Of a stretch of DNA of 41,456 bases, positions 12,829-24,600 are shown one piece after another; position 1 is the stretch's first letter, and every line of letters begins with the position of its first letter. This stretch comes from Chloromonas sp. AAM2 (Eukaryota; Chlorophyta; Chlorophyceae; Chlamydomonadales; Chlamydomonadaceae). The position numbers and the translations under genes are program-made. Under the pieces are notes generated by a model that was not told the origin of the DNA, did not search any database, and saw only the letters and a program-made list of their open reading frames with translations. The stretch lies in NCBI GenBank assembly GCA_004335635.1, contig QAXH01003307.1, positions 1-41,456 on the forward strand. Reading direction: 5' to 3'.

Positions 12829-14359
12829 GTTTGAGGACGGGCTTCAGGGACACGACAGGGCCTGTAGGTAGGTGTGCCATGCACAGAGGCGTGCTCGTGA
12901 TAGTTCTGGAGAGGTAGATACAAGGGACGGATGTACGAAATGTAGTCTCTCATGTCTGATCCTTGGAGGTGCATGCTGCCTCCAAGGTGGGGATCAGGTC
13001 AAATGCAGGCGCTTCTGTACTCACGCAGCTGCGGGGATGTAGACATATTTGAAGCTGGTCCGCCTGGCTTCTGGCTGCCCCATCTCGGCGCAGATCCAAG
13101 GGTCAGGTGGCTTTGACTGACCGAAGGCTGATTTGACAAAGCGATCACTAAGAGCGGACGATGGCTGATAAAAGCCTGATAAAAGCGTTCACTGAGCACG
13201 GCGCAAGGATCTGCACAAGTCGCGTGGTGGTGAAACTTCTGGAGTTACTATGGCCTGTCCCCCCCTGTCACGTGTTTTTCTCAACTCAATTCCAAGCCAA
13301 TCAAAGTCATTTGCATTGTCAAATCGGCTCTGACGGATGCAAGGCCGCTTCCTCTTCCTGCTGAAGTGCTTGGTCCCTTTTCTGTTCCATGTTTTCCTGT
13401 GTTGACCAAGCTTGCTGTCTAATCTCGTCTGAACACCCTTTCCAACAGGTCACTTGACTTGTCACTGAGCAGCAGGAGAATCCAATCCAGCTTGTCGCCT
13501 CTGCTCGGCTGCACCTCTGGTCAGAATTTGACTGCACTCACGGCCCCCCCACCTCGGCTATTGGCTGTTGCCTGGGCTAACGCAACAAGGAGCACTGACA
13601 GGACTTGCGTCTTGATCTCCAGACATGTTCTCATCATGGCAGTGATATCCCAAATGTCATCATGCAACAGACTTCACAATGCTCAACATCAGCTGTCCAC
13701 AAGAACGAGGCGCAAAAACGAAATGCGGCCCTTTTGAGCTCAGCTGCGTATGTAGGGATTGATGTTGCAGGATCACTGGTCGATGCACCTTGGAATAGCA
13801 CAGTGGACGCTGTGCAAGCATCGCCACATTTTTACACATCTTCTGGGCTGAGACGGATCAATAAAGCAATGAACGGATAGTGTAGCGGTGTGACAACATG
13901 CCGAGTTCCTTGCAGATCTTCAGTGGAGAGGGCGAGTCAATCCCAAGCGTCAAGCCATAGCACGAGCCCAGAGAGCCCGGCGGTACACGTCAAATCAGTT
14001 CTTTTCCCAGACGTCTTTCCTGCATCCAACAACACACATCAGTCGAAGCAAACTATCATATTTGCTTTGTTGCAAATAGCTGCTGACAGGAAACTACTGC
14101 TGACTCCTACCGATGGCAACAGCCAACCTTGCAAGCATGTAGAGCACCTTGCATCAACTGGTTACCAAACTTTACTTGAAACCCGCGGAACTGACACTCA
14201 AATCATTGACCTCGCAGGGCGGACCATCAAGCTCACCAAGCAAGCCTAGAGTACTGGTGTGCATGGAGCCAATGACCAACACGAACCCGACAAAAAAAAG
14301 TGGGTATTGAACACCCCAGGCCTTGCCTGGCATGCAGCTTGTGCTCTTCTGCCCGTTGC
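12829..14359. other. Region between the TPR gene and the prolyl 4-hydroxylase, no gene recognised
   Basis: The two genes are on the same strand, so this holds the 5' region of the TPR gene and the 3' UTR of the hydroxylase. A short minus-strand frame at ~13391-13319 (MEQKRDQALQQEEEAALH) looks helical but has no splice donor that would join it to the TPR gene, so it is not called. Nothing else is supportable. Confidence 0.4.
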
Positions 14360-17252
14360 TCACCCGGACTGCACTGGGACCTTCTTGCTGCCCGGGCACA
14401 AGCCGCAGCTCTTCTTGCACGTGCTTGACATGAAGCCTGCGTTCTTCTCACACTCCCCAAAGAAAGCCCACTCGGTACACTGTTCATGGTCGTCACCGCA
14501 CGAGCCGTCTCTCACGACGGGCTTGGCTGCCACTTCCTTACTGCAAGTACCAAGCAGAGCACCAAGGCAAGCATTGAGAGCATGGGGGCCAGGGCAAGCT
14601 GTCAATGGGCAAGTTTGAATGAGGCAATTGGACAGGAAGTCGTGTATGATGACGAGCCAACGCCGCATGTGCATGAACTTGTACATATGCTGGCGTGCGA
14701 CAAGGCTTCACCCACAAAGGCTTGAAGTTGCCATGTGCCAGAGAAATGCAGCACAGATGGCCCTTGACGTGTACGTGAATGCAGCATTGCCAGCCCCCAG
14801 ACCATGCCTGCCCCTTGCATGCTGTTGATCGTCTCTACCTTGTGGCATCCCGTGCAGCGCGCCCAGCCTGTCATCCCATCCTAAGGGCAGGGCAGGCAAC
14901 ACACAGCAGCCTGTCAGCCCCGGCCCTCAGGATGGAGAGCAGCACTGAACACGCTGCAGCATGGTCCGCAAGTGCATGTTTCGCATGCTAACAAGCGCGT
15001 GACATCCTTGCAATTTTGTTTTCATGGATTTGATGCATGCAGCTGAACTCGCAAACCAGCATGCACTACAGCGCACACCGGAATCTCCGCCTACACCGCA
15101 CCATTTCGACTCAGCTAACAGCCTGGATCAGTCATCCCAGACTTGCGCCAAAACTCATAGCAATTCATGCAGCCTCTACGCCCTGCATTCGGACCCACTG
15201 CCTCCTCGACCTGCCCTTGCCTCCCCTCTTGCACCCTCGCCCTCCTTTGTCCCACCCTGCCCATCCTGTCTGCTCAAACCCACTTGAATGGCCCAACGTG
15301 GATCCACTTGGTAGCGCTCCACTTGTTGCCGTTGACGGTGGGGCAGCTGCCATGCAAGCTGGCCTGGTCTGTGGACCCGTCTGGCTTCAGGCTGTAGAAC
15401 ATGAGCGCGTCACCGCGCGTTGCCTTGACGGCCAGGCCCTTCTTGGCACACTCGCTCCACTCAGGACCAGACACCTGCAGAATTCAGGAATTGCAGATAT
15501 TTGTGTGGTAAGCCTGCGAAGGCGCAATACAGAGTTTGATGGGTGGCAAGTCACACGTGTTGATCACGTGCTTGGCACCAGCTGCCCATTCCGACAGAAG
15601 GAATGTAGTCAGGCATGGCATGCACATGGGGCCGGGTTGCACCACCCACAGACAGCGCAGGGTTGCACGTGCAGAGTTGTGTCAGAAACAGAAGGGTTGG
15701 TCACGCGACCAGCTGAAATATTGCATGGGTCCACGTTCCAGGTAAATCCCAGGCGATGCATACTTTGCACGTACACGCAAACATACCATTTGATCCATTG
15801 CAGTTCCTGCCCCTGTTCTTCTAGAAACATTGCTCGAACCCACTGCCATGTTGTACCACACCATAGGAATGCTGGCACATCAAACAAAATAACCTCTCTA
15901 CAAACGGCGTTGTTTTGTGGCAAGTTGTTCCTCGGGTTATACAGCTTCAAGTGAAGTAATACCCACTTTGCGCTGGTATGCGACCGCCTACCTTTTTGTC
16001 GGCGTTAGGGAAAACAGTCTCACCGCCTGGGCCCTCCACAGTGGTCCTGCACCATGCAAGAATGACAGTGATGGGCATGATTGCGCAATCAAATTGCATC
16101 ACATACGGTTTCATCTGCCGCATGAACATGATTGGTGCCGGCTGCTTGGCGTTGCTAAAAGTTTGCAATTACAAGCTCTTGTCGGTGAAATTGGCAACTG
16201 AAACGACGCAAAGCATTGTCCGTCTCTTCTTGTCTTCAGCTGAAATTGGCAGTCCGAGTACAATCCATCAAGGAAACGCTTCAACACTGGTGCTCTTATT
16301 GATCAAGCATATTGAACACTGATGTCCACAGCTGCAAAGTGCAACTACATGAGAGAGCCAACAACATCAAGCACCAACCGCTCCCATCCATGACATGCAC
16401 AGCTGCAACTCACAAATACATGAGAATGGTGACCACTCGCTGGCCGCCATGTGCTGGATCTGCGTTCAACTGATCATGGAAGTAGTCGTAGTGTGGCTCG
16501 TACTTCTGGCCGTCGTGATAGTTGAGGATCTGCAGGCCTTCTTGGTTTTCTGCAATGGTGGGCACGGTTGTGAATGGTTGAGGATAACCTTGACGGAAAC
16601 GCATGATAATGACTCTTGAAACAACTTGCGTCATTGCTCGTACAACAATCCATGCACGTGTGGATTTGCATGGAGGTGCAGATGCGCCATTGTCCCACCT
16701 TCAGGGATCATGCTGACTTGTGCCACACGCTTCTCAATGCGGGAGATGATGTCATCCGCGCCCTTGGCAAAGAATGTGCCTGTGCTGGTACGAACGCTGC
16801 TAGGCACACTCTTGCCTGTTGCACTGTCAACCACTGCCGAAGCTTCCATGTGGCCCTTGGCCTGCGCAACCCCAGCAACAGCGATCAAAAACAGAAGAAG
16901 CGCCGAGTGAATGCGTTGTGTCGTGCAGCTAGCCGCGCACCTTGCCGATGAGATGGTCGCACTCCTCGTCTGTCAAGAAGCCCTTTAGCAGGAACGCTCG
17001 TGGAGACCAAGAGAGATGCACGATTTCTCCTCGCCATTCCTCCTGCGATCAGGCATCGACTAGTGCCTGAGTGCCAACCAAGTAGGGACAGACCTGGCAG
17101 CTTCCCGCATGGAGACCCAGTCGCACCTTCAGCTCGCCAAACCCCACTGTATGACCAGTGCCAGATATAACTCCTGCTGACAACGACTCCTTGCCGGCCA
17201 GTGCTGTCACTGCCCATAGCAGAGTCAGTAACAACCCTGCATGCAACTCCAT
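14360..17252 (-). CDS. Prolyl 4-hydroxylase with C-terminal ShK domain
   Basis: 2-oxoglutarate/Fe(II) dioxygenase that hydroxylates peptidyl proline, in plants and algae mainly in cell-wall hydroxyproline-rich glycoproteins in the ER/Golgi. Exons: 17252-17127, 17042-16941, 16861-16699, 16549-16414, 16046-15992, 15474-15284, 14540-14360; all phases fit, giving 317 residues. Residues 1-19 are a signal peptide (LLLTLLWAVTALAG). The next exon carries FLLKGFLTDEECDHLI, the usual domain entry. Catalytic elements: HYDYF gives the first His and Asp of the iron triad, LHGSCPT the distal His, and KWSATKWIHV the 2-oxoglutarate-binding Lys. EGPGGETVFP is the family hallmark. The last exon encodes a six-cysteine ShK module (CGDDHEQCTEWAFFGEC to CGLCPG), known in several plant P4Hs. 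The terminal TGA overlaps a donor-like GG|GTGAGC, so a further 3' exon cannot be excluded. Confidence 0.93.
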
Positions 17253-17406
17253 GACGCTGCACTTGAATCAGCTGTCCACTGTCTGATGTCAAACACTAGA
17301 CTCTGTACTGATCGTGGACGGCTTCTGCAGTTTTTCAAGCTAGCCAAAACGTCCGGTGTAACGCTTGTTTTGCGATGTATGAAATTGCTGCATCCACACA
17401 GCAACA
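17253..17406. promoter_or_regulatory. 154-bp divergent intergenic region
   Basis: The start codons of the prolyl 4-hydroxylase (minus, 17252) and the putative plastid-lumen protein (plus, 17407) are only 154 bp apart. Both 5' UTRs and any shared promoter must lie here or extend into the genes. No TATA box is evident. The plus-strand start context CAACAATGGC fits the green-algal consensus. Confidence 0.5.
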
Positions 17407-19021
17407 ATGGCTTACTTGACACTTCACATCAAAGAGACAACCATGCAGCTGCTCAAAGGCGCCTCTGCCTCGCCTGTGGCAATGAGCATGCAGCTTCCCC
17501 AGACTCTAACCCTTCGCACACGGGCAAGGCCTTCCCTTCGGACCCAATTGCCCTGCACGTCTTCTCCTCATCGGCAATCGTCCCATCATGTCTGCACAGC
17601 CAGTCGTACATCGGTGATTGGCGCCACCGTCACTGCCCTGGTGCTCAATTACGCTCCTCTCAGCCTGGCTGCCGACACATTGCTCGACAATCGGACCGTC
17701 GCAGGTACGAAATAGAATCCATCAATCACAAGTGTTCTCCGAGACACAGCGTCTGGTAACCCGTTCGCACCCACTTGGCCGATGCTGCAATAAAACCATG
17801 GCTTCAACAAATGCTGAGCTCTCGGCACGACACGACCTCGAACTTGCGGCACACAAAGTCGCTCATCACGTACACACAGGGTCACGTTAGGGTAGGCGTG
17901 CTCTGTGTGTACGTCGCCGGAAACAGGACTGACCTCCGCTGCTTGTCGGCACTGTGTATGCCTGCTTTTGTTGATGCCGGGAAGCGCCTTTGATGGATGC
18001 CGGAGCAAACGGTGCTCGGGCGTCCGCCAGTGCACATAGGCTGCTGACTTTGGTCCGTATTGTATCCTTTCCGCAACCTTGCAGATGACATGGCTGTCAC
18101 CATGGATGTCCCCAAAACACTAGATGAGCAGAGGCGGGTCAAGGCCATGGTACAGCACAGCCTGACCACCATGCTCGAGGCAGCTGACCACCTGTCCCGC
18201 AGCACTGGAAGCCTGCTGTCCCTCAACACACCAGAGGCAAAGGCAGGCGAGCTGCTCTCAACCAGCCAACAGGTGAGATTGTGGGCAGCAGTAGGCAACA
18301 TGTTCAGTTCAGAACTCAGACAATGAGCACCATAGTGCTGATCAGAGCAACGCAGGGTTTCATCAGATTGCAGGTCTGCTGCATCATGCCATGGATGCTT
18401 TAGATGGGTTGCTAAAGACACACAATCATCATCGCTGCTATTTTGTGCTTTACAGGTTGTGGATGTGGCCCTGCGCATGTCTGAGGACGCTATGACACTG
18501 GCAAATGTAAGTTCACACGCACGTATAAAAAACATTGTCCCAGAACTGGCAAACATCTTCTTTTTATAGAAACAACGTCAAGTCCTTGGCCATAGCCGCA
18601 TGCTGGCACAAGAGCATCAACGATGTACGTACGGCTTACCAACACATGATACAGTGGGGGCACATCACCTCATGTGCTCCCGGTTGGCTCATCCATGTAT
18701 GGTTGTGTGTCTCCTGGGTCCTCACATGTTTTGCACAAGCCACGTCATGAATTGTTAGTGCTGGATGAGCCACAGCAGCAAGCTGTCTTGCATGACATCA
18801 AGCTATTGCTCATAACGCGGGCAAGGCCTCCTGCTGAAGCTATCAAATTGCTGGTGCATGTGTAGGAAGCGGATGAGCTTGCCTCTTTGGAGTCTGTGCC
18901 GGAAGCTGAAAGGAAGCTGGCCTACCAAATCTACGAAGCAGCCAAACTAGTCAGCTCCATTGCCCACGACCTGGCCACATCCGAACAAGACAGCCTGACA
19001 GAAATGCAGGTCTCACCCTGA
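17407..19021 (+). CDS. Probable thylakoid-lumen helical protein, function unknown
   Basis: Not recognised. Exons 17407-17704, 18085-18272, 18456-18506 and 18866-19021 join in consistent phase to 230 residues. The first ~90 residues are rich in Ser, Thr, Arg, Gln and Pro with few acidic residues, like a chloroplast transit peptide. They are followed by a hydrophobic stretch (SVIGATVTALVLNYAPLSLA) ending in a small-residue LAAD site, the bipartite layout of lumen-targeted proteins. The mature part (from about residue 88) is almost entirely predicted helix, acidic and Leu/Ala/Glu/Ser-rich (LEAADHLSRSTGSLLSLN, VVDVALRMSEDAMTLAN, ERKLAYQIYEAAKLVSSI). The stop follows a donor-like CAG|GTCTCA at 19009, so the gene could continue into coding-like pieces further on. 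Targeting and structure are inference. Confidence 0.7.
18536..18568 (+). repeat. Solo arm of the GTTTGCCAGTTCTGGGACA family
   Basis: TGTCCCAGAACTGGCAAACATC followed by a T-rich run, within the last intron of the putative lumen-protein gene. Only the terminal part of an arm is present. Confidence 0.6.
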
Positions 19022-19839
19022 GCAGGACACACATGATAATTGCTGTACAAGGCATCTCAAAACGCAGCGTACAAGAGCAAGGCCAGCAATACACTGCTGA
19101 TTGCAAGGACCACGAATTTGTACCAACGAGCTAGCATGAGCAAGCACTGCAATTCACATTCCACAAGTTGCGTGTTGGCTTGCAAAACAATGCCTTCGAG
19201 TCCAAATCGCACCTACCCAGGCATGCACGAACAAGCTAGTAGTCAGGGGGACTACTCACAAACAAGCAAGGGTACTTGAAGCTATCAGAAGCTTGCAGCA
19301 TGGGACAGGCCTGGCACACTCTTGGCTTGTTGCAGCCACCGCCCTGCATGCGTGCATTGCATGGCATTGAAAATCAGCAGGATTCATTTGCATTTGGTTG
19401 ATTTGTGACCAGTTGGTCACAACTGAGGCAGTTGGAATGGCAGTTGCATCTTTATCGACAGGACACCCTCTAAGCTATTCGAACGATTGAAGGGTTTTCC
19501 TGGGTTTTTCCATCTGCGGATCAATGGTTGATGTGTTGAAGAAACCCCCAAGCCAAGGATGGAAGAAACAGGCACACATGAACGTGTTTTATACGTTGCA
19601 CTGTTTTGTACGTTACATAGACATGTTGATCTGCAATGTTCACTTTGAAACCAGTGCAGCGGGTTATTTCAAAGCTCCTTGCAAGATTTTTGAATGGGCA
19701 GTTCCATTGAGAGCGGTTTGCCCATTACATATGTGTGAGGCCGACATGTTCATGAAAAACGTGGAATCTGGCATGCACAACATGATTGGTTGACAGGTGC
19801 AATGTTGAAGGAATGACCAATGTTGGCTCTTTCACACAC

Positions 19840-20322
19840 AAAAAAAGAAGTTTGCCAGTTCCTGTGAATACCGCCAGGAACCAGTGTTGGGGATGGGTGT
19901 TGTGGGGGCCAAATGTGATTGGGATTGTTGTTGGAATCAATGTGCTCTGTTCCAGAATCGGCAGTCAGCACCGTCTACCAACAGACTATGGTGGACAGCG
20001 ACTCAGTGACATCTGACACCGACACAGCCCAATCGTACATAACGAAACTGCAACATCGCACCACGCACGCACAAACTTGCCCCAGTATTGGCAGCACCAC
20101 AACGTCTACCACTCCAACCAGGACACCTCATCTCAGCGCCAGATGACAAGGTTGACACCACATCGTGTACACTTGTCACACTGGCTCCATTGGCACATTT
20201 GACTGAGGAAATACTAACCCTACAGCCAACGCAAACCATCTGTGAGGACTCTCCATTGCCACACTGGTTCCAGTGCCGTAAGTGGAAATTGTCCCAGAAC
20301 TGGCAAACTTCTTTATTTTTTT
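19840..20322. mobile_element. MITE-like element with inverted arms (older copy)
   Basis: Left arm 19840-19887: A-run, then AAGTTTGCCAGTTC and GGAACCAGTG. Right arm 20260-20322: CACACTGGTTCCAGTG and TGTCCCAGAACTGGCAAACTT, then a T-run. The arms are inverted with respect to each other and belong to the same family as 30232-30496. The left arm is diverged and the interior (about 370 bp) differs, so the pairing into one element is likely but not proven. No target-site duplication is evident. Confidence 0.5.
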
Positions 20323-20750
20323 GGCAGGCTTTTCATGTGGTTTGGGATTTCCATGTCACTATGGAAGTTGGCGATTCTGGCATGTGCCATGCCAGGGTGC
20401 GTGCATACGCTCAGGAAGAGTTCCTGCAGGGCAGCCTGTGATGACATGCACATCATCAGAACCTGCAAGGAGTATTGAATGCCGAGCGCGCTCTGCGCGG
20501 TCTGCTTTCGCATCAGAGACTGGTACTGTAAGCCCTGCAACATATTTGTACACACCATCGACAGGAACGGCAAGTTCAGCATTGGAAACAGCGCACTCTC
20601 ATGCCTCAACTGAAGGGGTCGAGTTGACATTGGAATACGTGGAATAGACGTTGTAATAGGGTTGATTGAACACATGTTCTACAACTGAAGGGAATCGCCA
20701 GATCTCCAGGGTTTGAGCAGCGCACGCCCATGAGGCACACCGGCGTGCTA

Positions 20751-20798
20751 AATGCAGCATGGGTGGAGTGGATGATGGGCTATGGGAAGGGTGGACCA
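20751..20798 (+). repeat. Partial copy of the 138-bp intronic repeat
   Basis: AATGCAGCATGGGTGGAGTG and the following bases to GGGTGGACCA match the 3' third of 29280-29417, with a few substitutions and a small deletion. Same orientation as the 29280 copy. Confidence 0.65.
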
Positions 20799-21317
20799 GC
20801 CTGTAGTTGTAGCACACCAAGGTGCCTCGCACAGCCGAGTCACGCTCTCATGAGGTCTGCAGACGTCCATTACTACCTTACATCACACGGTTCATCCTGT
20901 GCTCAACAAAACATATAAAAACACGATACACTAGTGGTGCTGGGTGGACCATTTTGACTTTTGTTGGATGTGGATGTAGGACCTGCTGTGTCCAAAGACA
21001 CCTCAGAAGTAGGTAATGTAAGTCGCCACCAAGTGTTCTTCCCCGGAAGAACCTTCCGTCATCTCCTTCTCTCAAGAGTGCATCATGTGAAAAGTTGTGG
21101 CTGTGCCAGGCAAGTCATTCTACAACAGAGAGGCACTGCCCGTCATGGCCTCAGCAGCACAGGACAGATGCGTAAGTCATCCTGCGGTCATGATACATCG
21201 GCTTGTCCATGTTGGCAGTAATACAAGCTCAAACAAGAGCACGCACGCAGTGTTCCTGAAAACGCAGCCTGCTACAAAAGCTTAACACAGCTGCGACCTG
21301 ATTGCACAGTCAACCAC

Positions 21318-21370
21318 AAAAAAAAGATGTTTGCCAGTTCTGGGACAATTCTTGTGTGTCCCACGGTTCC
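21318..21370 (-). repeat. Solo arm of the GTTTGCCAGTTCTGGGACA family
   Basis: A-run followed by GATGTTTGCCAGTTCTGGGA, then a degenerate GGTTCCACTTGG. This is the orientation of a left arm. No right arm follows within the next kilobase. Confidence 0.6.
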
Positions 21371-21649
21371 ACTTGGTTTTTTCAATGCTCAGTAACATAT
21401 TGACGTCAGTGAGACGCAGTAATGGCTCGTGATTCTGTCTACCAAAAGACAAAGTGCAAGAAAATTAGCTTGGCACGACAACACTCAGCAACGTTGCCCC
21501 AGTTGCATACATTCTTTCCTTGCTTTTCCCCATGTTGGAACACGGACATACAGACACCCGCCACTTCAGTGCCTTGGCATCTTTGTGCACGCAGTCTCTT
21601 GTCTCACATAAACCCGCATGTACACACAAACATGCATATGCACCAGACT

Positions 21650-24600
21650 TCACTCATCATCACTCAGTAGGATAATTGTGTTGTTTTCTTTCCCGCCACG
21701 GTCAAGTTGTGCGGCTGCACGCACGGCCTGGTGCGCCTTGAGTGGTTGGCCCACCCTGACTCTAGGTGCAGGTTGGGCTGCTTGAATGCTGCTGAGTGCC
21801 TGCAGAAAGGAAGGAGGATGACACTGCATGGCAACCTGTGGGGGGATCGCAACGGACATGCCAGCTGCTGCTGATGAGCCAGAACCTGAGTGGGTGCCCA
21901 AAGGCGCCTGGGATGTGCTGGGATTGGCACTGGAAAAATGGTCAAGAGGGAGGAGGGGCAGGAGAGGAATGGTGGTGGCTTGGGGTGGCAGGATGGCGGG
22001 GAGGTGGGTGAGCGGATGCACATTGGGAAGGGTGGCGGGATGGGGTTTGTTGCCATTGGGCGCAGGGGCTTTGAGTGAGGGCTGGCAGCTGGAGTGTGGC
22101 TTGGTGGTGGTGGGAGGTTTGGGGGCGAGGGGGGCGTGGGCGGGCCTGGNNNNNNNNNNNNNNNNNNNNNNNGTTGGCGGGGGCTGGTGGTCGCTTGACA
22201 CCTGCGGTTTGCGATGTATTGGTAGGAAAGTGCGAATGATTGTGCAATGCATGAATTGCAGAAGTACTGGGAATGCGTTGATGCATAGACGATGGACTAG
22301 TGTCCAAACAAGGACTGTGCAGTGATAAGAGCCTTTACTTTCAAACGTGGCATGGTGCGGACCTGCTGCTTTGCGGCCGATCGCTGTCTTTGAATAGCCG
22401 GCAGGCTGTGCCCTGGGCTGGAAGACCGTTTCCTGCACTGCCTTGCCTGCCACCTGGCAGCTGAACACAAAGCTGACGTCAACACCAGCGCACCGCTGCA
22501 CACACACAGTGCAGCACACAACCAGGCACAGGTCGCATTCCTGGCCGCAGGGCAAGAGAGGCGATGAACACACAAAGAAGATGACAAAAGCAAGTGCCAT
22601 GACAACAACAATAAGCAATGGACGGCAGCAGATGGCTAGACACAGGCAAGAGTCTGAACTCATCCAGTTGCTCCGGGTAGTTGTCATAGTTGTCATGGCG
22701 GTACAACTAGGTCAATGTTGCATGGAAACAAAGGTGTGCTGAGGCAATCAAGCAGCAGTGCCGTGCCCGCTGACCTGCAGCACAAGATCGGGCACGCTGG
22801 CGGGGTCCGAGTGGTGGCCCCAGGCAGCCAGCTCCTCCTCCGTGGAGGGGGAACCTTGCTGCGCACATCACACACAGACGTGGCGAGCATGTCACGCACG
22901 CGGTGCACACCAGTGCTCGTCGTGCCATCATGATCACTGGCAAAGTGACCGGCAAGCTGTCCAACTAGCTCATAAGATGCTATCAACAAGACATTGACTG
23001 CTACACATACAACAGCCTTCAGATACAGACATCCATCTGAAAAGCGAAGTTTGATGCAGACAGATCCTTGAACAACAGTACAGCCGCAACGGGTTGCGCT
23101 GCCAAACACATCGCATGTTGTTGTAGACTTAACCGCTGCCCTTTCATTGCAAGCTCCAGGACCCTCTAAGCTTCTTTCACCTGCGCCTTGTAGATATGCT
23201 TCGGCAAACCCTCGCCTCCAGTCCCCTCCGCGCCGTCAACCTCCATCTCTGTCCTTGAATCCCGACAGTCAGCGCGACCCTCATCACAATCGCCTGCGAC
23301 CTGCGCCCCTGCCGGTGATTGCCCATCAACGCCCGCCGTTTCTGCCGCCGCTGCCGCTGCACGTTCCTCCCGCGCCCTCGCCTCGCGCCTGACCACCTCC
23401 CACGTGTGGCTGGGCGTGTTTTCGTGCAGTGCAAACAGCTCCCGCAGCTCGTCGGCGCTCATCAGGTTCCTGCCTCCGCCCCCGGCCCCGGCGCTCCCGC
23501 CCTTGTTGTTGGCGGACACCAGCGACTGAAGACCCTCCTTGCTCAGCTGCCGCTGGAACACCTGCGATGCATCATCAGTTCAAACCTCACGCAGCCATGG
23601 GCTGAAAGGTATCAGAGCAGCTCTGGTAGGACCATAAGGGGCGACTTGGCGTGCGAGAAACCATGGCCCCTTAGTCAGTAACCAACACACCTTTTCTTCT
23701 ATAGTTCCACTGGCTACCATCCGGTAGACGTACACACGCCTCTGCTGACCATCTCGCCACACCTGCAGCATGGACCCGATACATGACAGGTGTTGGCAAC
23801 ACGAGCTTAGTCACAACACATAAGCCAGTTGAGGCCTGGAAGCGCCAGTATGGCCCACCCACCAACGACATCTCGTCGTGTGGTCTCTTGGCGGCCAGGT
23901 CCTGCTGCCCTGCTACCTTGCAGCGGTAGTTTGGATTTGCCAAAGTGCTGCCACCTGTTGCATACTTCCATAGCCACCAGCTGCCCTGCTTTTTGCCCTG
24001 CTCGTTGCCTGCAAACCTCACTGGTATCACTGAAGGGACAGCAGCGTTGGAAGCTGCAAGCTGGGCATTGATGTGCCCAAGCTGTACAATGCCAGCTCTG
24101 TATTACGTTGAGTGACCGCTAGTCCAATGACTCCCCGGAAAAGCCTTGCCCTGCACAATTCACCGCACAGCCCTGCTGCATCTCACCCTTGCCGCCGCCT
24201 GCTTGTCCACCGCCGGATTCCAGTCGCAGTCGAACAGCATCAGTCGGTTGGCGCCCACCAGGTTGAGCCCGCACCCGCCCGCCTTGCTGCTGAGCAGGAA
24301 GATGAAGTTGCGCTGGGATGCGTCGTTGAACGCTTGCACCTGACGAGGCACGAAGGGTTGACCCAGGTAGCGTTGTAAGACTCACGGCAAAACAGAGTTG
24401 GTGCGCAGGGCTGTGTATCAGGGCTGGCTTGTGTGATTGTAGGGCTCAGGGCGATGCACAGCATGATGAAGACGATCGATGTGCCTGTGAAGACGTTTAG
24501 AAAGGTTGTATCAGGGTGCAATAAGCGTGTAACCGAGGCGAGCTGATGTCAAGTGCTTTTTGTGCTGCTGGCATCCAAGCACTGGCAAATCATCCTGCAC

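Larger units (their letters stand above)
19022..21649. other. Repeat-rich region with unresolved coding-like pieces
   Basis: No complete gene could be built. On the plus strand there are coding-like pieces: 19955-20140 (SAVSTVYQQTMVDSDSVTSD), a Ser/Thr/Ala-rich frame at ~20440-20647, a short piece ending GN|GTAAGT near 21018, and ~21090-21170 (VAVPGKSFYNREALPVMASA). Some have plausible splice sites and could be late exons of the upstream gene or a separate small gene. The stretch also holds one paired-arm repeat element (19840-20322), a solo arm (21318) and a fragment of the 138-bp repeat (20751). The 3' UTR of RAD54 must lie at its right end. Confidence 0.3.

Noticed and set aside
13319..13391. 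Minus-strand MEQKRDQALQQEEEAALH as a first exon of the TPR gene
   Set aside because: No usable donor before its stop and no phase link to 12828; treated as chance.
21828..22325. Gly/Trp-rich plus-strand frame crossing the N gap
   Set aside because: Antisense of the Pro-rich RAD54 tail; no start or splice support, and it runs through the gap.
23166..23168. TAG taken as the end of RAD54
   Set aside because: A consensus donor (GCGCAG|GTGAAAG) precedes it and the next exons restore the conserved plant RAD54 C-terminus ([23 protein letters not shown]).
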